From NCBI RefSeq assembly GCF_016775475.1, contig NZ_JAEUXJ010000002.1:62001-126000 (forward strand): a stretch of DNA of 64,000 nucleotides, given 5' to 3'. The DNA comes from Belnapia mucosa. Lineage in GTDB: Bacteria > Pseudomonadota > Alphaproteobacteria > Acetobacterales > Acetobacteraceae. The translations under genes were made by a program, and so were the position numbers. Below the pieces are notes generated by a model that saw only the letters and a list, made by a program, of their open reading frames with translations, ran no database searches and was not told the origin of the DNA. Each line of letters opens with the position of its first letter. The stretch's first letter is position 1. Shown in pieces: positions 18,590 to 27,425 of the stretch.

Positions 18590-19687
18590 ATGAACGACCT
18601 GACCATCCGTGCGCTGCGGACCACCCTGCTGCGCCTGCCCTGGGCCGATGACCCCTGGCTCGCCGGCCATGCGCTCGGCCCGATGCGCGACCTGGTGGTG
18701 GTCGAGGTGGAGACCGCCTCCGGCCTCACCGGCATGGGCTACCTGCACCTGCTGAATCTGCCCCTGCAGCGGACCATTGCCGCCTGCCTCGAGGAGGCGA
18801 TGGCGCCGCGCATCATCGGCCGCAGCGCGACCGAGGTGGAGGGCATCTGGCAGGATCTCTGGAAGTCGACCGTCACCGGCGGCCGCGGCGGCGTGACGAT
18901 GATGGCGCAATCGGCGATCGACATCGCGCTCTGGGATATCCTCGGCCAGTCGGCCGGGCTGCCGCTGCACCGGCTCTGGGGCCATGTCCGCAGCACCATC
19001 CCCACCTATGGCAGCGGCTGCTTCCGTGGCGCGCTGGGCGAGGGGATGGCGGCCAAGGCGAAGCATTTCGCCGAGCGGGGCTTCAAGGCCATCAAGATGC
19101 AGGCGGCGCATATCGGCGACTGGCGGCAGGATGTGCGGAACCTGCGGATGGTGCGCGACGCGGTCGGCCCCGATGTCGAGATCATGATCGACATCAACAT
19201 GGGCTGGACCGCCGACCAGGCGATCATCGCCGGCCGCGCCTTCGAGGACTACGATCCCTACTGGATCGAGGAGCCGGTGATGCCGGACGACTATGCCGGC
19301 TACCTCCGCTGCGCCGAGGCGCTGACGACGCGCGTGGTGGGTGGCGAGACGCATTTCGGCCGCGCCGACCTGAAGCCCTTCCTCGAACATCCCCGCCTGC
19401 CGATCCTGCAGCCGGACCCGATGCGGGGCGGCCTGACGGAGCTGCGCAAGATCGCCACCGTCGCGGAGACCTGGGGCATGACCTTCGCGCCGCATCTCTT
19501 CCCGGAGCTGAACGTCCACATCCTCGCCAGCATCCCGAACGCCGCCTGGGCGGAGCAGATGGGGCTGCTGGACGATCTCTGGGTGGAGCATCCGCGGATC
19601 GAGGCGGGCATGATCCATGCGCCGGAGACGCCGGGGCATGGGCTCGCCTTCAAGCCGGAGGTGCTGCGGGACTTCGTGCTGAAGTAG
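18590..19687 (+). CDS. Mandelate racemase/muconate-lactonizing enzyme family (enolase superfamily)
   Basis: A 365-residue enolase-superfamily enzyme that abstracts a proton alpha to a carboxylate. Visible are the barrel lysines in GFKAIKMQ, metal ligands D (MIDINMGW), E (YWIEEPV) and E (VVGGETH), the D-P of LQPDPMRGG, and the catalytic H of FAPHLFPELN. The motif pattern is that of the mandelate-racemase subgroup, probably a sugar-acid dehydratase or racemase. The ATG has GAGGGGA in front, overlapping the end of the MFS gene region. The substrate cannot be read from sequence. Confidence 0.9.
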   Translation: MNDLTIRALRTTLLRLPWADDPWLAGHALGPMRDLVVVEVETASGLTGMGYLHLLNLPLQRTIAACLEEAMAPRIIGRSATEVEGIWQDLWKSTVTGGRGGVTMMAQSAIDIALWDILGQSAGLPLHRLWGHVRSTIPTYGSGCFRGALGEGMAAKAKHFAERGFKAIKMQAAHIGDWRQDVRNLRMVRDAVGPDVEIMIDINMGWTADQAIIAGRAFEDYDPYWIEEPVMPDDYAGYLRCAEALTTRVVGGETHFGRADLKPFLEHPRLPILQPDPMRGGLTELRKIATVAETWGMTFAPHLFPELNVHILASIPNAAWAEQMGLLDDLWVEHPRIEAGMIHAPETPGHGLAFKPEVLRDFVLK

Positions 19688-19695
19688 CGGCGGCA

Positions 19696-19719
19696 GGGGC
19701 GGGGCTTCGGCCCCGCCCC
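19696..19719. terminator. Perfect 10-bp UUCG hairpin between convergent genes
   Basis: GGGGCGGGGC (19696-19705), loop TTCG, and exact complement 19710-19719. It lies between the ends of the enolase-family gene (+) and the aminotransferase gene (-), so it can serve both. There is no U tract on either side. Confidence 0.65.
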
Positions 19720-19727
19720 ATGGCCGA

Positions 19728-20921
19728 TCAGTCCGCCAGCGCCGCGATCGCCGCATCCACGCCGCCCGGTGTATGCGGCACGCCGGCGGTCTTCATCGCC
19801 AGCTCCACCGTCGCCAGCGTGCCGAGGATCATCGGCTCGTTCAGGTCGCCGAGATGGCCGATGCGGAAGACCTTGCCGCCGAGCGGCCCGAGCCCGCCGC
19901 CGAGCGAGACATTGTAGCGCTTCAGCGCCACGCCGCGCAGTTCGTCGGCATTGATGCCCTCCGGCATCAGCACCGCCGTCACGCTGTCCGAGTAGCGGGA
20001 GGGGTTGAGGCAGAAGAGCTGCGGGCCGTTATTGCCCGACCAGTGCTGCACCGCGGCGCGCACGGCGTTGCCGAGGCGGTGGTGGCGGGCGAAGACATTC
20101 TCCAGCCCCTCCTCCTGCTCGATCAGGCGGAGCGCTTCCTGCAAGCCGTAGAAGAAGCTGATCGGCACGGTGCCGACGAAGCTCTTGTGCGGCCGGGCCA
20201 GCATATTGGTCCAGTTGAAGTAATGCTTCGGCAGGCGGGAGGTCTTGTGCGCCTCCATCGCCTTGTCGGAGACGCCGGTGAAGCTCATCCCCGTCGGCAG
20301 CATCAGCCCCTTCTGGCTGCCGCCCACCGCGGCATCCACGCCCCATTCATCCATGCGGAAATCGAGCGAGCCGAGCGAGGAGATGGTGTCGGCCAGCAGC
20401 AGCGCCGGATGGCCGGCGGCATCCATCGCCGCGCGAACCTCGTTCACCGGGATCATCATGCCCGTCGCCGTCTCGTTATGGACGACGCAGACGGCCTTGA
20501 TGACATGGCTCTTGTCGGCGGCCAGCGCCGCCTGGACCGCGCCCATATCGACGCCGCGGCGCCAATCGGCCGGGACGGTCTGCACCTCGACCCCGAGATC
20601 GGCCGCCATTTTCGCCCAGGAGATGGAGAAATAGCCGCTCTCCAGGATCAGCACCGTGTCGCCCGGCGAGAGCAGGTTGACGAAGCTCGCCTCCCAGGCG
20701 GCATGGCCGGAGCCGGTGTAGAGGAAGATGTTCTGCTGTGTCTTGAGGATGCGCTTCAGCCCGGCGATGCAGGCGTCATAGACCTCGATGAAATGCGGGT
20801 CGTTGAAGTCCATCGTGTGATGGGCGGTCGCCAGCAGCACGGAATCCGGGATGTTGGTCGGACCGGGATTGGCGAAGAACTGGCGGCCGCGGGGCTTCCG
20901 GGCGGGCTGCGTCGCGCTCAT
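19728..20921 (-). CDS. Class V aminotransferase, alanine/serine-glyoxylate type
   Basis: PLP enzyme of 397 residues that transfers an amino group to glyoxylate. Clear motifs are FANPGPTNIPD, the phosphate-binding TGSGHAAWEASF, ADTISSLGSLDFRMDEWGVDAAVGGSQKGLM with Schiff-base lysine K204, and the C-terminal FRIGHLGDLNE. The length and motifs resemble serine-glyoxylate aminotransferases. It is the last gene of a same-strand run starting with the GST at 23586. Confidence 0.92.
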   Translation of the reverse strand: MSATQPARKPRGRQFFANPGPTNIPDSVLLATAHHTMDFNDPHFIEVYDACIAGLKRILKTQQNIFLYTGSGHAAWEASFVNLLSPGDTVLILESGYFSISWAKMAADLGVEVQTVPADWRRGVDMGAVQAALAADKSHVIKAVCVVHNETATGMMIPVNEVRAAMDAAGHPALLLADTISSLGSLDFRMDEWGVDAAVGGSQKGLMLPTGMSFTGVSDKAMEAHKTSRLPKHYFNWTNMLARPHKSFVGTVPISFFYGLQEALRLIEQEEGLENVFARHHRLGNAVRAAVQHWSGNNGPQLFCLNPSRYSDSVTAVLMPEGINADELRGVALKRYNVSLGGGLGPLGGKVFRIGHLGDLNEPMILGTLATVELAMKTAGVPHTPGGVDAAIAALAD

Positions 20922-20955
20922 GGCGTTCCTGTCCCTGTAGGCTTCGGTCAGATGG

Positions 20956-21396
20956 TCATCCCATGCCTCGCGGCCGTTGCCCAGGGGAAAGCATGGCAGG
21001 AGGCCGAGCCGGCCAGGCGGCCTCTCCCGCCGAGCCGTCGAGGAAGAGCAGGCTGTGCCGCCCCCGCCGCTCGAAATGCAGCATGCCCTCGCCGGTCAGG
21101 CCGCGCGTGGTCACGACCATCCCATCCTCCACCCGCCGCCCCGCCGAGGCGAGCAGCCGCAGCGCCGCCCCGGCCTGGGCCACCGCCGCGGCATTGTCCG
21201 CTGCCTCGATCCGCACCGAGGCGCCGAAGGGGATGAGGTCGAGCAGCGCCGCCGCCTGCCGCGGGTCCAGCCGCCCGTCCGCCGCCATCGGGCGGGGCCG
21301 GCGGAGCCGCCGCGGCCAGCCGAGGATCGAGGCCGAGGCGGTGAGCGCGCAGACCAGGGATCCCGCGCCGAGCGCGAGGAAGGCCGGGGGTGTCAT
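20956..21396 (-). CDS. Hypothetical membrane-anchored protein
   Basis: A 146-residue protein not recognised. It starts with one hydrophobic helix (about 4-26, FLALGAGSLVCALTASASIL), then a basic stretch and a soluble domain with RGLTGEGMLHFERRGRHSLLFLDGS. It is probably anchored in the inner membrane with the domain in the cytoplasm, judged from the positive residues after the helix. It lies 34 bp upstream of the aminotransferase in the same operon-like run. Coding status rests on its natural residue composition. Confidence 0.55.
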   Translation of the reverse strand: MTPPAFLALGAGSLVCALTASASILGWPRRLRRPRPMAADGRLDPRQAAALLDLIPFGASVRIEAADNAAAVAQAGAALRLLASAGRRVEDGMVVTTRGLTGEGMLHFERRGRHSLLFLDGSAGEAAWPARPPAMLSPGQRPRGMG

Positions 21397-21506
21397 ACCC
21401 CGACCTCGGGATGGGTCTGCATGCGGGCGGCGCTCCTGCCTGTGGCGCCACGATCAGGCGCCAGTGGCGGATGGAGGCGCAACTGAAGCTTGTTTCATCT
21501 CCCGCG

Positions 21507-22058
21507 TCAGTCGCGGGGCAGGGGGTATTTCTCCAGATAGGGGCGGTAGCTGTCCTCCACATCGACCTCAAGCGAGGCCAGCACCCGCACCACGGCGCAG
21601 TAGAAGGCAGCGGTCAGCACGACATCCATCAGCCGCGGCGGGTCGAGCGACTGGGCCAGCTCGGCGAAGGTCCCGGGCGCGATACCCGGCCCGGCATAGG
21701 CCTCCCGCGCCGCGCGCAGCACCAGCCGCGCCAGCGGCTCCAGCGCCGAGGTCTCGCCGCGGCTCTCGGCGATCAGCGCATCGATATCGGCGTCGGTGAC
21801 GCCGAAATCGTAGCCGATCTTCACATGATGCGACCATTCATAGGGCGAGCGCGCCATCCAGCCGACCTGGAGGATCGCCAGCTCCCGCAGCCGCGGGTCG
21901 AGCGCGGTGCCGTGGCGCAGATACTGGCCGAGCCCGGAGAAGGCGCGCGCCGCCGCCGGGTTGTGGGCCAATACCTTGTGCAGGTTGATGTCGCGGGCGA
22001 GCAGCGACTGGTGCTCGGGCGCGAGGTCGGACTTCTCCAGATAGGGCAAGCGGGCCAT
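21507..22058 (-). CDS. Carboxymuconolactone decarboxylase family (AhpD-like) protein
   Basis: A 183-residue all-helical CMD-family protein: LDPRLRELAILQVGWMARSPYEWSHHVKIGYDFGVTDADIDAL matches the family core. The active-site C-x-x-C of AhpD is absent; S-P-Y-E-W-S-H-H occupies that region, as in many CMD paralogues. ATG 22058 has AGGAGAGG upstream. The gap to the metallo-hydrolase gene is 11 bp, indicating co-translation in a catabolic operon. Confidence 0.88.
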   Translation of the reverse strand: MARLPYLEKSDLAPEHQSLLARDINLHKVLAHNPAAARAFSGLGQYLRHGTALDPRLRELAILQVGWMARSPYEWSHHVKIGYDFGVTDADIDALIAESRGETSALEPLARLVLRAAREAYAGPGIAPGTFAELAQSLDPPRLMDVVLTAAFYCAVVRVLASLEVDVEDSYRPYLEKYPLPRD

Positions 22059-22069
22059 GGCGCCTCTCC

Positions 22070-22942
22070 TCAATCCTGCAGGAAGCGGTAGCGGAAGCCG
22101 TCGGCGCCCGCGGTGACGCGGCCGGCGGTGCGCCCGGGGAAATGCACCGGCAGCACCACGGTCGGCGTCTCCGCCACCTCGGCGAGGAAGGCGCGGCGGG
22201 AGGCGATGCCCTGTTCGGCATTCCAGTCGAAGACGGTGGACCAGCCCGGCTCCCGCACCTGCAGGGCATGGTGCATCAGGTCGCCGGTGACGACGGCGCG
22301 CTGGCCGCGGGAGGTGATGTTCACGCAGCAATGGCAGGGCGAATGGCCCGGCGTAGGGGAAAGATGGATGCAGTCGTCGAGGGCGAAGTCGTCATCCACC
22401 AGCAGCGCCTGGCCGGCCGCGACCACCGGTTCGCAGTTGTAGCGCCAGACATTGCCGGGCGGGGTGGCGCCGCGCCCGGTCGCTTCCTCCCAGGCGGCAT
22501 ACTCACCCTTGTGGAAGACGTATTTGGCCTTCGGGAAGGTCGGCACCCAGCGGCCATCGACGAGGCGGGTATTCCAGCCGCAATGGTCGATATGGAGATG
22601 GGTGCAGAAGACGTAGTCGATATCCTCGAAGCGAAGCCCCTCGGCGCGGAAGCCGTCCAGCCAGGGCGCCTTCGGGAAGTCCATCGGCTGCGGGAAGCCC
22701 TTGTCCTCGCCGGTGCAGGTATCGACCAGGATGGTGTGCCTGGGCGTCCGCACCACGAAGGTCTGGTAGGTGATGACCATCTGGCCGCTGGCCGCGTCGA
22801 AGACCACCGGGTCCATCTCTGCCAGATGGCGGGCGCCGACCGCCGGATCGTAGCCGGGGAACATGTCCTCCGGCCGTCGCCAGGGCCCGTCGCGTTCGAT
22901 GATGCTGGTGATGCTGACGTCGCCGATCTGCAGGCGCTGCAT
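22070..22942 (-). CDS. MBL-fold metallo-hydrolase
   Basis: A 290-residue metallo-beta-lactamase-fold enzyme with zinc motif THLHIDHCGWN, a downstream TPGHSPCHCCV histidine, GDLMHHALQV aspartate and the final VLPVHFPGR histidine. The family includes lactonases and other hydrolases; the substrate is unknown. Flanked by CMD (11 bp) and GST (14 bp) genes, it likely acts on the same substrate or detoxification route. A second, only distantly similar enzyme is encoded at 38684. Confidence 0.9.
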   Translation of the reverse strand: MQRLQIGDVSITSIIERDGPWRRPEDMFPGYDPAVGARHLAEMDPVVFDAASGQMVITYQTFVVRTPRHTILVDTCTGEDKGFPQPMDFPKAPWLDGFRAEGLRFEDIDYVFCTHLHIDHCGWNTRLVDGRWVPTFPKAKYVFHKGEYAAWEEATGRGATPPGNVWRYNCEPVVAAGQALLVDDDFALDDCIHLSPTPGHSPCHCCVNITSRGQRAVVTGDLMHHALQVREPGWSTVFDWNAEQGIASRRAFLAEVAETPTVVLPVHFPGRTAGRVTAGADGFRYRFLQD

Positions 22943-22956
22943 GGCCGCTCTCCCCC

Positions 22957-23586
22957 TCAGGCGTCGATATGCGCGGTGGCCTGCACCGCCGGCCGGGCGC
23001 TGAAGCCGGCATGCCAGGCGGCGAGCCGCGGCTGCGCCGCGCGCCAGTCGTACTCGCCCCAGCGGAAATCGAGATAGGAGAGGCTGCAGCCGATCGCGAC
23101 ATGGCCGATATCGTAGGGTGTTGCCTCGAGGGTCGGGACCAGCGCCTCCAGCGCCGGCAGCACCGCCTCGCGCTTCAGCTCGAAGCCTTCGATGACGATA
23201 GGGGAGCGGACCTCCCGCAGGGATTCGCCGCGCCAGAGCAGCAGCATCTCCATGAAGCCGGTGCCGAGGGCGTGGCGCTGCAAGGCCTCGATCCGCGCCG
23301 GCCCGGCTTCGGGGAAGAGCCGCGGCGCATCGCCCAGCCCGTCCAGATATTCGCAGATGACGACGGAGTCGAAGAGGACGCTGCCATCCGGCCGCACCAG
23401 GGTCGGGATGCGCCCGAGCGGGTTGCGGGGCAGCAGGCCGTGTTCGACCCGGGTGAGCGCGACGACCGTCGGGATTCGCTCGATCAGCCCTTCGAGTCCG
23501 CGCTCATGCACGCAGACCATCACCTTGCGGACGAAGGGGGATCGGCTCGACCAATGCAGTTGCATGGTCCCCTGCGGTGCCGGCAT
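22957..23586 (-). CDS. Glutathione S-transferase family protein
   Basis: A 209-residue GST. The thioredoxin-like N-domain is clear (MQLHWSSRSPFVRKVMVCVHERGLE; NPLGRIPTLVRPDGSVLFDSVVICEYLD), as is the helical C-domain with the GHVAIGCSLSYLDFRW N-capping region. ATG 23586 has GGGGGAGAA in front; a second ATG seven codons on (23565) also has an AGGGGA. It heads the run GST, metallo-hydrolase, CMD, unknown, aminotransferase. Confidence 0.92.
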   Translation of the reverse strand: MPAPQGTMQLHWSSRSPFVRKVMVCVHERGLEGLIERIPTVVALTRVEHGLLPRNPLGRIPTLVRPDGSVLFDSVVICEYLDGLGDAPRLFPEAGPARIEALQRHALGTGFMEMLLLWRGESLREVRSPIVIEGFELKREAVLPALEALVPTLEATPYDIGHVAIGCSLSYLDFRWGEYDWRAAQPRLAAWHAGFSARPAVQATAHIDA

Positions 23587-23682
23587 CGCATTCTCCCCCC
23601 TGATGTTCAGGGGGAGTGTGCCGTGCCGCGCGGGACATGCAAGACCGGGCCCGGGGGTGGTCAGCCGCCGGGCAGCCCGGAC

Positions 23683-23886
23683 TCAGAAGCCTTCGCGCTC
23701 CAGGCGCTTGCGCTCGACCTTGCGGGCGCGGCGAACGGCCTCGGCGGCCTCGCGGGCGCGGCGCTCGGACGGCTTCTCATAATGGCGGCGCAGCTTCATC
23801 TCGCGGAACACACCCTCGCGCTGAAGCTTCTTCTTGAGCGCCTTCAGCGCCTGGTCGATGTTGTTGTCACGGACGACGACTTGCAC
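23683..23886 (-). CDS. rpsU: 30S ribosomal protein S21
   Basis: 67 residues, the standard S21 length, with [25 protein letters not shown] and [16 protein letters not shown]. The start is set by an AGGAGG placed 9 bp before GTG 23886. A TTG three codons earlier would abut the ribosome site and is excluded. Confidence 0.97.
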   Translation of the reverse strand: MQVVVRDNNIDQALKALKKKLQREGVFREMKLRRHYEKPSERRAREAAEAVRRARKVERKRLEREGF

Positions 23887-24118
23887 GCGGCCCAACCTCC
23901 TTGATGGCTTTGGCGAAGAAATACGGATCGCCGCTCAGGGGGCGCGGTTCCAGGCGGCCCGGCAAGACCGGACCACCTTCGCCATCCCCACCCTGATGCG
24001 GAGGACGCTTCCCCTAGCATGGAAGGAACCGATGCGGGAAGCCCCCTCCCGTTTTCGCCCCACCGGCCCCAAATCCGCGCCGAGGCCCCGAAGCGGGTGC
24101 CCCCTTGGGAGGCAGGCC

Positions 24119-24622
24119 ATGGCCATATTGAAGATCGCCCGCATGGGCCACCCGGTGCTGCTGCGCGAGGCGGAGCCGGTGGACGACCCGACCCATCCCG
24201 AGATTCGCCGCCTGATCGCCGATATGGCGGAGACCATGCTGGACGCCTCCGGCATCGGCCTCGCGGCCCCGCAGGTGCATGTGCCGCTGCGGCTGTTTGT
24301 CTGGCGCGGCCCGACCGGCGTCGCCGCCCTGGTCAACCCGGAGCTGGAGTCGCTGGGCGAGGAGCTGGAGACCGCCTGGGAGGGGTGCCTGTCCATCCCC
24401 GCCCTGCGCGGCGCGGTGGAGCGGCCGCGGCGGATCCGCTATCGCGGGTTGGACGCCGAGGGCAGCCCGGTCGAGGGCGAGGCGGAGGGCATGACGGCCC
24501 GGGTCATGCAGCACGAGACGGACCATCTGGACGGGATCCTCTACCCCATGCGCATGACCGACCTGTCCCTCTTCGGCTTCACCGAGGAATTGGCCCGCGC
24601 CGCCGGGAGCCCGGCACGATGA
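24119..24622 (+). CDS. def: Peptide deformylase
   Basis: Removes the N-formyl group from nascent proteins. All three family motifs are present in 167 residues: GIGLAAPQ (45-52), EGCLS (88-92, metal ligand C90) and QHETDHLDG (131-139, catalytic E133 and two His). A GGGAGG precedes the ATG; the longer open frame upstream is Pro/Arg-rich and not family-like. The stop overlaps the COQ9 start (ATGA). Confidence 0.96.
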   Translation: MAILKIARMGHPVLLREAEPVDDPTHPEIRRLIADMAETMLDASGIGLAAPQVHVPLRLFVWRGPTGVAALVNPELESLGEELETAWEGCLSIPALRGAVERPRRIRYRGLDAEGSPVEGEAEGMTARVMQHETDHLDGILYPMRMTDLSLFGFTEELARAAGSPAR

Positions 24623-25200
24623 CCGAACGCTCTGCGATCCGCGACGCCGCCATCCGCGCCATGCTGCCCATCGCGGCCGAGGAAGGCTGGACCTGGTCCA
24701 CGATCCGCGCCGGCCTCGCCGCCGCTGGGGAGGACCCGGCGCTCGCCGAGAGCCATTTCCCGACCGGCCCGGCCGGCGCCGTCGCCGCCTGGATCGACCT
24801 CTCGAACCGGGAGATGGAGGCGGCCGCGGAAGCCGAGGATGTCGCCGCGCTGCGGGTCCCGGCCCGCATCCGCCGGCTGGTGGAGCTGCGCTTCCAGGCG
24901 GTCGCACCGCACAAGCGGGCGCTGCGCCGGGCGCTCAGCCTACTGGCGCTGCCCTGGAACACGCCGGTGGCGCTGCGGACGACGGCCGGGACCGTGAGCG
25001 CCATCTGGTATGCGGCGGGCGACACTTCGGCCGATTTCTCCTGGTACACCCGCCGGGCGACCCTGGCTGGGGTCTATGGCACGACGCTCGCCTATTGGAT
25101 GCGGGATGACGACCCGGACACCGCCGCAGCGATGGAATTCCTCGACCGGCGCCTGGCCGATGTGGCGCGGCTCGGGCGGATGCGGCGCCGTGCCGCCTGA
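24619..25200 (+). CDS. COQ9-family ubiquinone biosynthesis protein
   Basis: A 193-residue COQ9-like protein, the lipid-binding accessory factor of ubiquinone biosynthesis in alphaproteobacteria and mitochondria. Supporting features are the N-terminal TetR-like helix-turn-helix (DAAIRAMLPIAAEEGWTWSTIRAGLAAAG), the C-terminal conserved WYAAGDTSADFSWYTRRATLAGVYGTTLAYWM, and the tail DRRLADVARLGR. Translationally coupled to def by a 4-bp overlap. Confidence 0.93.
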   Translation: MTERSAIRDAAIRAMLPIAAEEGWTWSTIRAGLAAAGEDPALAESHFPTGPAGAVAAWIDLSNREMEAAAEAEDVAALRVPARIRRLVELRFQAVAPHKRALRRALSLLALPWNTPVALRTTAGTVSAIWYAAGDTSADFSWYTRRATLAGVYGTTLAYWMRDDDPDTAAAMEFLDRRLADVARLGRMRRRAA

Positions 25201-25261
25201 TTGACGGGCGGCCGGGCGCGTGCTGCGCTCGGCCGCAAGCAATCATGCGGGGGAAACAACC

Positions 25262-26050
25262 ATGCCCATCGTGCCGAACCTGGCCCGCCGGCGGCTGGAA
25301 GCCGGGCAGCTTGCCCTCGGCTTCGGGGTGCATCACCTGCGCGGCAGCGCGGTCGGGATGATCGCCGCCGCCACCGGCTATGACTGGCTCTTCATCGATA
25401 TGGAGCATGGCGCGACCTCGGTGCAGGAGGCGACGCAGATCGCCATCGCGGCGCTGAACCAGGGCGTCACCCCGATCGTCCGATGCTGCAAGGATGCGCT
25501 CTTTGAGGGCACGCGGGCGCTCGACAACGGCGCCATGGGCGTGGTCGTGCCGCATGTGGATACGGTGGAGGAGGCGCGGGCGGTGGCTGCCGCCTTCCGC
25601 TTCCCGCCGCTCGGCACGCGGTCCTGGGGCGGCCCGCCCTTCGCCTACAACTTCCAGCCCCCCGCCACGGCCGAGGCGCAGGAGGAGCTGAACCGCGAGA
25701 TCCTGGTTGCCTGCATGATCGAGACGCCGGAGGCGGTCGAGAACGCCGCGGCCATCGCCGCCGTCCCCGGGGTGGATGTGCTGATGATCGGCACCTCCGA
25801 CCTCACCGCCTCCATGGGCATCGCCGGGCAGATCGGCCATCCGGATATCCAGGCGGCGTATCGCAAGGTCGCCGCGGCCTGCCAGGCGGCGGGCAAGATC
25901 CTCGGCATGGGCGGCGTCTATGACGAGGAATGGGCCCGGACCTACATCCAGGGCGGGGCGCGCTTCCTGCTGAGCGGCTCCGACCATGTCATGATCATGA
26001 CGGCCGCGAAGGCGCGGAGCGGCTTCCTGCGGGGCCTCCAGCCTGGATGA
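25262..26050 (+). CDS. HpcH/HpaI-type class II aldolase
   Basis: A 262-residue metal-dependent pyruvate aldolase family member. Features are GYDWLFIDMEHG (E metal-binding region), VRCCKD where many members have V-R, GAMGVVVPHVDTVEEAR, GTRSWGGPPF, ACMIETPEAVENA (E ligand), VDVLMIGTSDLTASMGIAG (D ligand) and GARFLLSGSDHVMI. It may cleave 4-hydroxy-2-oxo acids. ATG 25262 follows a weak GGGGGAAA. Spacing suggests a separate unit from COQ9. Confidence 0.9.
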   Translation: MPIVPNLARRRLEAGQLALGFGVHHLRGSAVGMIAAATGYDWLFIDMEHGATSVQEATQIAIAALNQGVTPIVRCCKDALFEGTRALDNGAMGVVVPHVDTVEEARAVAAAFRFPPLGTRSWGGPPFAYNFQPPATAEAQEELNREILVACMIETPEAVENAAAIAAVPGVDVLMIGTSDLTASMGIAGQIGHPDIQAAYRKVAAACQAAGKILGMGGVYDEEWARTYIQGGARFLLSGSDHVMIMTAAKARSGFLRGLQPG

Positions 26051-26067
26051 GTTGCCCCCATATCTAC

Positions 26068-26094
26068 TTGCGAATGGTTCTCACTTCCATTATC
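26068..26094 (+). promoter_or_regulatory. Candidate Fur-type iron box
   Basis: An A/T-rich interruption in GC-rich DNA. TGCGAATGGTTCTCACTTCC (26069-26088) resembles Fur sites with the GAAT-N-nTTCTCA dyad core. The following CATTATC extends the half-site pattern. It stands 34 bp before a ferric-iron binding-protein gene, which fits iron repression. Not proven. Confidence 0.55.
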
Positions 26095-26116
26095 ACTCCG
26101 GATGCCAGTCCGGAGT
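26095..26116 (+). promoter_or_regulatory. Leader hairpin enclosing the Shine-Dalgarno of the iron-binding-protein gene
   Basis: ACTCCGGA (26095-26102) pairs perfectly with TCCGGAGT (26109-26116) across a 6-nt loop. The 3' arm contains GGAG (26112-26115), the only ribosome site before ATG 26122. Folded RNA would therefore block initiation. It may be a thermosensor-like or attenuating element, or only a tolerated structure. Confidence 0.5.
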
Positions 26117-26121
26117 AGCCA

Positions 26122-27159
26122 ATGCCCCGCCGCGCGCCGCGCCGTCTGTTTGCCCTCGCCGCCGCCTGCCTCGCCGCCTGGACCGCCCCCGCGATGGCCG
26201 AGCAGCAGGTCAATCTCTATTCCTCGCGCCATTACGACAGCGATCGCGCCCTCTATGAGGCCTTCACCCGCGAGACGGGGATCAAGGTCCGGCTGATCGA
26301 GGGCGATGCCGACCAGCTCATCGAGCGCATCCGCAACGAGGGCGCGAACAGCCCGGCCGATGTCTTCATCACCGTGGATGCGGCGCGCCTCGCCCGCGCT
26401 GGCGCGGCCGGCATCCTGCAGCCCTTCCGCTCCTCGGTGATCGAGAGCCGCATCCCCGCCGGGCTGCGCGATGCCGGCGGGCTGTGGTTCGCCGTCTCGA
26501 AGCGCGCCCGCGTCGTGATGTATGACCGGGAGCGGGGCGCGCCGGAGGGCCTCGCCCGCTACGAGGACCTGGCCGATCCGCGCTTCAAGGGGCAGATCTG
26601 CGTCCGCACCTCGGCACATCCCTATAACACCAGCCTCGCCGCCTCGATCCTCGCGGCCGACGGGCCGGAGCAGACCGAGGCCTGGGCCCGCGGCCTCGCC
26701 GCCAACCTGGCCCGGCCGCCCCAGGGCGGCGACCGCGACCAGTTCCGCGCCATCCCGGCCGGGCAATGCGGCCTGGCCATCGCCAACACCTACTACCTCG
26801 CCGCCATCGGCGCCTCCGACCGGGCCGAGGACAAGGCGCTGTTCGCCCGCATCGGGGTGGTCTTCCCGAACCAGGGCGAGGGCGACCGGGGCACGCATGT
26901 GAACATCTCCGGCGCCGGGCTGGTGCGGACCGCGCCGAACCGGGAAGCCGCCGCCCGCCTCCTCGAATACCTGACCGGCGATGCCGCCCAGCAGGCCTTC
27001 GCGCTCGGCAATATGGAATATCCGGCGGTGGAGGGCGCGCCGCTGCACCCGGCGCTGGCCGCCATGGGCCGCTTCCGGCCCGAGCCGGTGGATGCCGAGA
27101 AGACCAATGCCAATGCCGCCCCGGCGCTGCAGATCATGCAGCGTGCCGGCTGGCGCTAG
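26122..27159 (+). CDS. Fe(3+) ABC transporter periplasmic binding protein
   Basis: A 345-residue FbpA/FutA-type ferric-binding protein. It has a Sec signal (LFALAAACLAAWTAPAMA), then VNLYSSRHYDSDRALYEAF, a family hallmark. The C-terminal iron ligands are likely the adjacent tyrosines in IANTYYLAAIG; SADVF-like and NISGAGLVRTAPN segments are also present. Iron regulation is implied by the Fur-like box, and a hairpin covers the ribosome site. Its permease may be the one at 33909-35534; no ATP-binding subunit is visible. Confidence 0.92.
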   Translation: MPRRAPRRLFALAAACLAAWTAPAMAEQQVNLYSSRHYDSDRALYEAFTRETGIKVRLIEGDADQLIERIRNEGANSPADVFITVDAARLARAGAAGILQPFRSSVIESRIPAGLRDAGGLWFAVSKRARVVMYDRERGAPEGLARYEDLADPRFKGQICVRTSAHPYNTSLAASILAADGPEQTEAWARGLAANLARPPQGGDRDQFRAIPAGQCGLAIANTYYLAAIGASDRAEDKALFARIGVVFPNQGEGDRGTHVNISGAGLVRTAPNREAAARLLEYLTGDAAQQAFALGNMEYPAVEGAPLHPALAAMGRFRPEPVDAEKTNANAAPALQIMQRAGWR

Positions 27160-27172
27160 GGGGGACGCCGCC

Positions 27173-27367
27173 ATGATCCTCTGTCTCTGCAACGCCCTGT
27201 CGGACAAGCAGGTCGGCGATGCCGTGCGCCAGGGTGCCGCCCGCCCGCGCGACGTCTATGCCCATTGCGCCTGCAAGGCCCAGTGCGGCACCTGCACCCG
27301 GACCATCCTGGCGATGATCCGCGACGTCGCCACCCCGGCCCAGGGTGCGGCTCAGGCGGCCTCGTGA
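27173..27367 (+). CDS. bfd: Bacterioferritin-associated ferredoxin
   Basis: 64-residue [2Fe-2S] protein that reduces ferric iron in bacterioferritin to release it. The four Bfd cysteines are there: C-L-C at the N-terminus (ILCLCNALSD), then C-x-C and C-x-x-C in HCACKAQCGTCTR. It starts 13 bp after the iron-binding-protein stop, with GGGGGA in front of the ATG. It lies just upstream of bfr. Confidence 0.93.
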   Translation: MILCLCNALSDKQVGDAVRQGAARPRDVYAHCACKAQCGTCTRTILAMIRDVATPAQGAAQAAS

Positions 27368-27425
27368 ACCAGGCCGATCCGGTGTAGGCTCCCCGGCCCT
27401 GAACCCATAAGCCGGGAACCCGCAT

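Noticed and set aside
24019-24618. In-frame extension joining COQ9 to upstream sequence
   Set aside because: It is the shadow of def in another frame; the ATGA overlap gives the COQ9 start.
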